Source: JABDGC01 sp964466595
GTDB lineage: Bacteria > Pseudomonadota > Gammaproteobacteria > DSM-16500
NCBI GenBank assembly: GCA_964466595.1
Contig: CAYXNR010000073.1
Span: 1 to 7,284 of the forward strand
Direction of reading: 5' to 3'
DNA length: 7,284 nt
Shown piece after piece: positions 5,190 to 7,284 of this stretch. The translations under genes were made by a program, and so were the position numbers. The stretch's first letter is position 1; each line of letters begins with the position of its first letter. The notes below the pieces were generated by a model, which was not told the DNA's origin, ran no database searches, and saw only the letters and a program-made list of their open reading frames with translations.

Positions 5190-7247
5190 ATGATGACGGT
5201 GTCATACTCCTATACTGAAAAAAAGCGAGTCCGTAAAGATTTTGGAAAATTACCTACCCCTATTGACGTTCCTTCTTTACTTGAGCTCCAGTTAGAGTCC
5301 TACCATAAATTTCTACAAGCTGATGTTCCGCCTGAAAAGCGCAGTCCAACAGGGCTGCAGGGTGTTTTTCTTTCTGTTTTTCCGCTGACTAGTTTTTCAG
5401 GTCATGCTGCTATTGAGTATATCGGTTACCGCTTAGGCGAACCTATATTTGATGTTAAAGAATGTAAAATGCGCGGTCTCACTTATGGCGCGGCCTTAAG
5501 AGTCCGGCTGCAACTGATTTACTTCGATAAAGAAGCCAATAATAAAGTAAAAAGTATTAAAGAGCAGGAAGTGTATATGGGCGAAATGCCGCTCATGACA
5601 GAATACGGCACCTTTGTCATCAATGGTACAGAGCGTGTTGTCGTTTCCCAGCTGCATCGTTCGCCGGGTGTATTCTTCGAGCATGACCGAGGAAAGACTC
5701 ACTCTTCCGGCAAGCTACTTTTCTCTGCCCGTGTTATTCCCTATCGTGGTTCCTGGCTCGATTTTGAGTTTGATCCTAAAGATTGCGTGTTTGTCCGTAT
5801 CGATCGTCGTCGTAAATTACCTGCGACCATTTTACTGCGCGCTTTAGGTTATTCTGTAGAAGATATTTTAGATATGTTTTTTGAAAATAATGTTTTCCAT
5901 CTCAATGGAGAGCAAATTTCTCTCGATCTCGTTCCTGAACGTCTCCGCGGCGAAATTGCTTCCTTCGAAGTGAAAAAAGCCGGCAAGACACTGATTGAAA
6001 TTGGACGCCGTATTACAGCTCGTCATATTGCCTTGCTAGAAAAATCAGGAATTAAAAAGCTTGAGGTTCCCGCTGATTATGTTCTGGGTAAGGTGGTTGC
6101 GAAAGCCATTGTGAATCCTGCCACAGGCGAGATTTTGGTTAATCCGAATGAGGTGCTGACCGAAAAGATTTTCAAGACGATTATCGAAGCCAAGATTAAA
6201 ACTTTTGAAACACTTTATATTAATGACATTGATCACGGGCCTTATATTTCAGAGACGCTGCGTATTGATCCTACCGCAAATACGCATGAGGCCTTGGTTG
6301 AAATTTATCGTATGATGCGTCCGGGTGAACCCCCCACCAAAGAAGCAGCTGAAACCTTATTTAAGAATCTTTTCTTTAGCTCCGACCGCTATGATTTATC
6401 CGATGTGGGCCGCATGAAATTAAATCGTCGTGTTGGCCGCAAAGATATTACGGGTCCGACTGTTCTTCTGAAGGAAGATATTATCGACGTCATGAAGACC
6501 CTTATTAGTATTCGTAATGGCGAAGGAACAGTGGATGACATCGACCACTTAGGTAATCGTCGCGTACGCCGTGTTGGTGAAATGGCTGAAAACCAATTTC
6601 GCATTGGTTTAGTGCGTGTTGAGCGTGCCGTAAAAGAACGCTTGAGCTTGCCGGATACTGAAAATCTCATGCCACAAGATATTGTGAATGCCAAGCCTAT
6701 TACTGCAGCAATCAAAGAATTTTTCAGTTCAAGTCAATTATCGCAATTCATGGACCAAAATAATCCGCTTTCCGAAATTACGCATAAGCGACGTATTTCA
6801 GCTCTCGGCCCAGGTGGTTTAACCCGTGAGCGCGCCGGTTTTGAAGTGCGTGACGTGCATCCCACGCATTATGGTCGCGTTTGTCCCATTGAGACACCGG
6901 AAGGTCCCAATATTGGTTTGATTAATTCCTTAGCGGTTTATGCAAGAACAAACGAATATGGCTTCTTGGAAACACCCTATCGCAAAGTGATTAATGGCAG
7001 AGTTACAGACGAGGTTTCTTTTCTCTCTGCAATTGAAGAAGGCGATTATGTTATTGCTCAGGCTAATGCTACCTTAGATAATAAAGGCAAATTACTCGAT
7101 ACCTTGGTTCCCGTACGTTATCGGAATGAATTTAGTTTCTCCACACCAGATAAAGTGCAATATATGGATGTCTCTCCTAAGCAGACGGTCTCGGTGGCGG
7201 CAGCCCTAATTACCTACCTGGACCATGATGATGCTAACCGTGCTTAG
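5190..7247 (+). CDS. rpoB: RNA polymerase beta subunit, N-terminal half, interrupted by in-frame TAG
   Basis: The beta subunit forms one pincer and much of the active centre of RNA polymerase. The frame gives 685 residues against about 1340-1380 for a full subunit. It begins MMTVSYSYTEKKRVRKDFGK, like E. coli. The protrusion and lobe regions include KEQEVYMGEMPLMTEYGTF and LHRSPGVFF. The fork/rifampicin region SSQLSQFMDQNNPLSEITHKRRISALGPGG (514-543) is wild type, with E. coli D516, H526 and S531 equivalents all present, so no classical resistance change is seen. AGAGG (5181-5185) is 4 bases from the ATG at 5190 and 7 from the ATG at 5193; the second may be the real start. The frame ends at TAG where ANRALMG should continue. 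The missing C-terminal half holds the catalytic lysines, flap and clamp parts, so this product alone could not work. Confidence 0.9.
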   Translation: MMTVSYSYTEKKRVRKDFGKLPTPIDVPSLLELQLESYHKFLQADVPPEKRSPTGLQGVFLSVFPLTSFSGHAAIEYIGYRLGEPIFDVKECKMRGLTYGAALRVRLQLIYFDKEANNKVKSIKEQEVYMGEMPLMTEYGTFVINGTERVVVSQLHRSPGVFFEHDRGKTHSSGKLLFSARVIPYRGSWLDFEFDPKDCVFVRIDRRRKLPATILLRALGYSVEDILDMFFENNVFHLNGEQISLDLVPERLRGEIASFEVKKAGKTLIEIGRRITARHIALLEKSGIKKLEVPADYVLGKVVAKAIVNPATGEILVNPNEVLTEKIFKTIIEAKIKTFETLYINDIDHGPYISETLRIDPTANTHEALVEIYRMMRPGEPPTKEAAETLFKNLFFSSDRYDLSDVGRMKLNRRVGRKDITGPTVLLKEDIIDVMKTLISIRNGEGTVDDIDHLGNRRVRRVGEMAENQFRIGLVRVERAVKERLSLPDTENLMPQDIVNAKPITAAIKEFFSSSQLSQFMDQNNPLSEITHKRRISALGPGGLTRERAGFEVRDVHPTHYGRVCPIETPEGPNIGLINSLAVYARTNEYGFLETPYRKVINGRVTDEVSFLSAIEEGDYVIAQANATLDNKGKLLDTLVPVRYRNEFSFSTPDKVQYMDVSPKQTVSVAAALITYLDHDDANRA

Positions 7248-7284
7248 ATGGGATCCAACATGCAACGTCAAGCTGTACCCACCA
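7245..7284 (+). pseudogene. rpoB: In-frame TAG and continuing rpoB sequence to the window end
   Basis: TAG (7245-7247) replaces the Leu codon of ANRALMG. The same frame continues MGSNMQRQAVPT, almost identical to E. coli MGANMQRQAVPT. The gene is thus one frame with a single nonsense codon, cut by the window end. TTG to TAG needs one base change. Whether this is a real mutation, recoding or a sequencing error cannot be told here. Confidence 0.75.

Noticed and set aside
1..7284. Mobile elements, CRISPR arrays, phage or accessory genes
   Set aside because: No transposase, integrase, inverted terminal repeats or spaced direct repeats are visible. Every sizeable stretch is assigned to conserved genes or their leaders.

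Overview
The window is the tuf-secE-nusG-rplKAJL-rpoB translation/transcription gene block of a gammaproteobacterium, all on the + strand. Gene order, a tRNA-Thr(GGT) just upstream of tuf and a tRNA-Trp between tuf and secE all fit gammaproteobacteria. The L10 sequence resembles my recollection of Legionella and Coxiella L10, including an 'RTLAEPYAKLVRT' stretch near its C terminus. I therefore lean towards the order Legionellales, but the genus cannot be fixed without a search.

Layout: the 3' part of tRNA-Thr (1-55); tuf for EF-Tu (160-1350); tRNA-Trp (1398-1470); secE (1540-1944) and nusG (1949-2524), almost touching; a spacer with a terminator-like hairpin overlapping a promoter candidate; rplK (2662-3111) and rplA (3115-3810), 3 bases apart; a 224-base spacer holding an L10-type autoregulatory leader; rplJ (4035-4571, GTG start) and rplL (4594-4977); a 212-base spacer with a strong attenuator-like hairpin; then the 5' half of rpoB (5190 onward). 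No stretch over 300 bases lacks a gene. The two longest spacers are both structured regulatory RNA regions.

The products work together. EF-Tu delivers aminoacyl-tRNA. L11, L1, L10 and L7/L12 build the two stalks of the 50S subunit where elongation factors act. SecE anchors the protein-export channel. NusG and the RNA polymerase beta subunit serve transcription. The spacers carry the signals expected to set unequal expression: L10 feedback before rplJ and partial termination before rpoB.

The main anomaly is an in-frame TAG in rpoB at 7245-7247, at the Leu of the conserved 'ANRALMG' motif (E. coli beta about Leu680). The reading frame continues as recognisable beta sequence on the far side (MGSNMQRQAVPT) to the window end. 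A neighbouring invariant-looking Pro is Thr, and the last base does not start the expected Leu codon. An error at a contig end is the simplest reading, but a real nonsense mutation, amber readthrough or a split beta subunit are not excluded. Otherwise the region is a conserved housekeeping block with no mobile element, CRISPR array or accessory gene.
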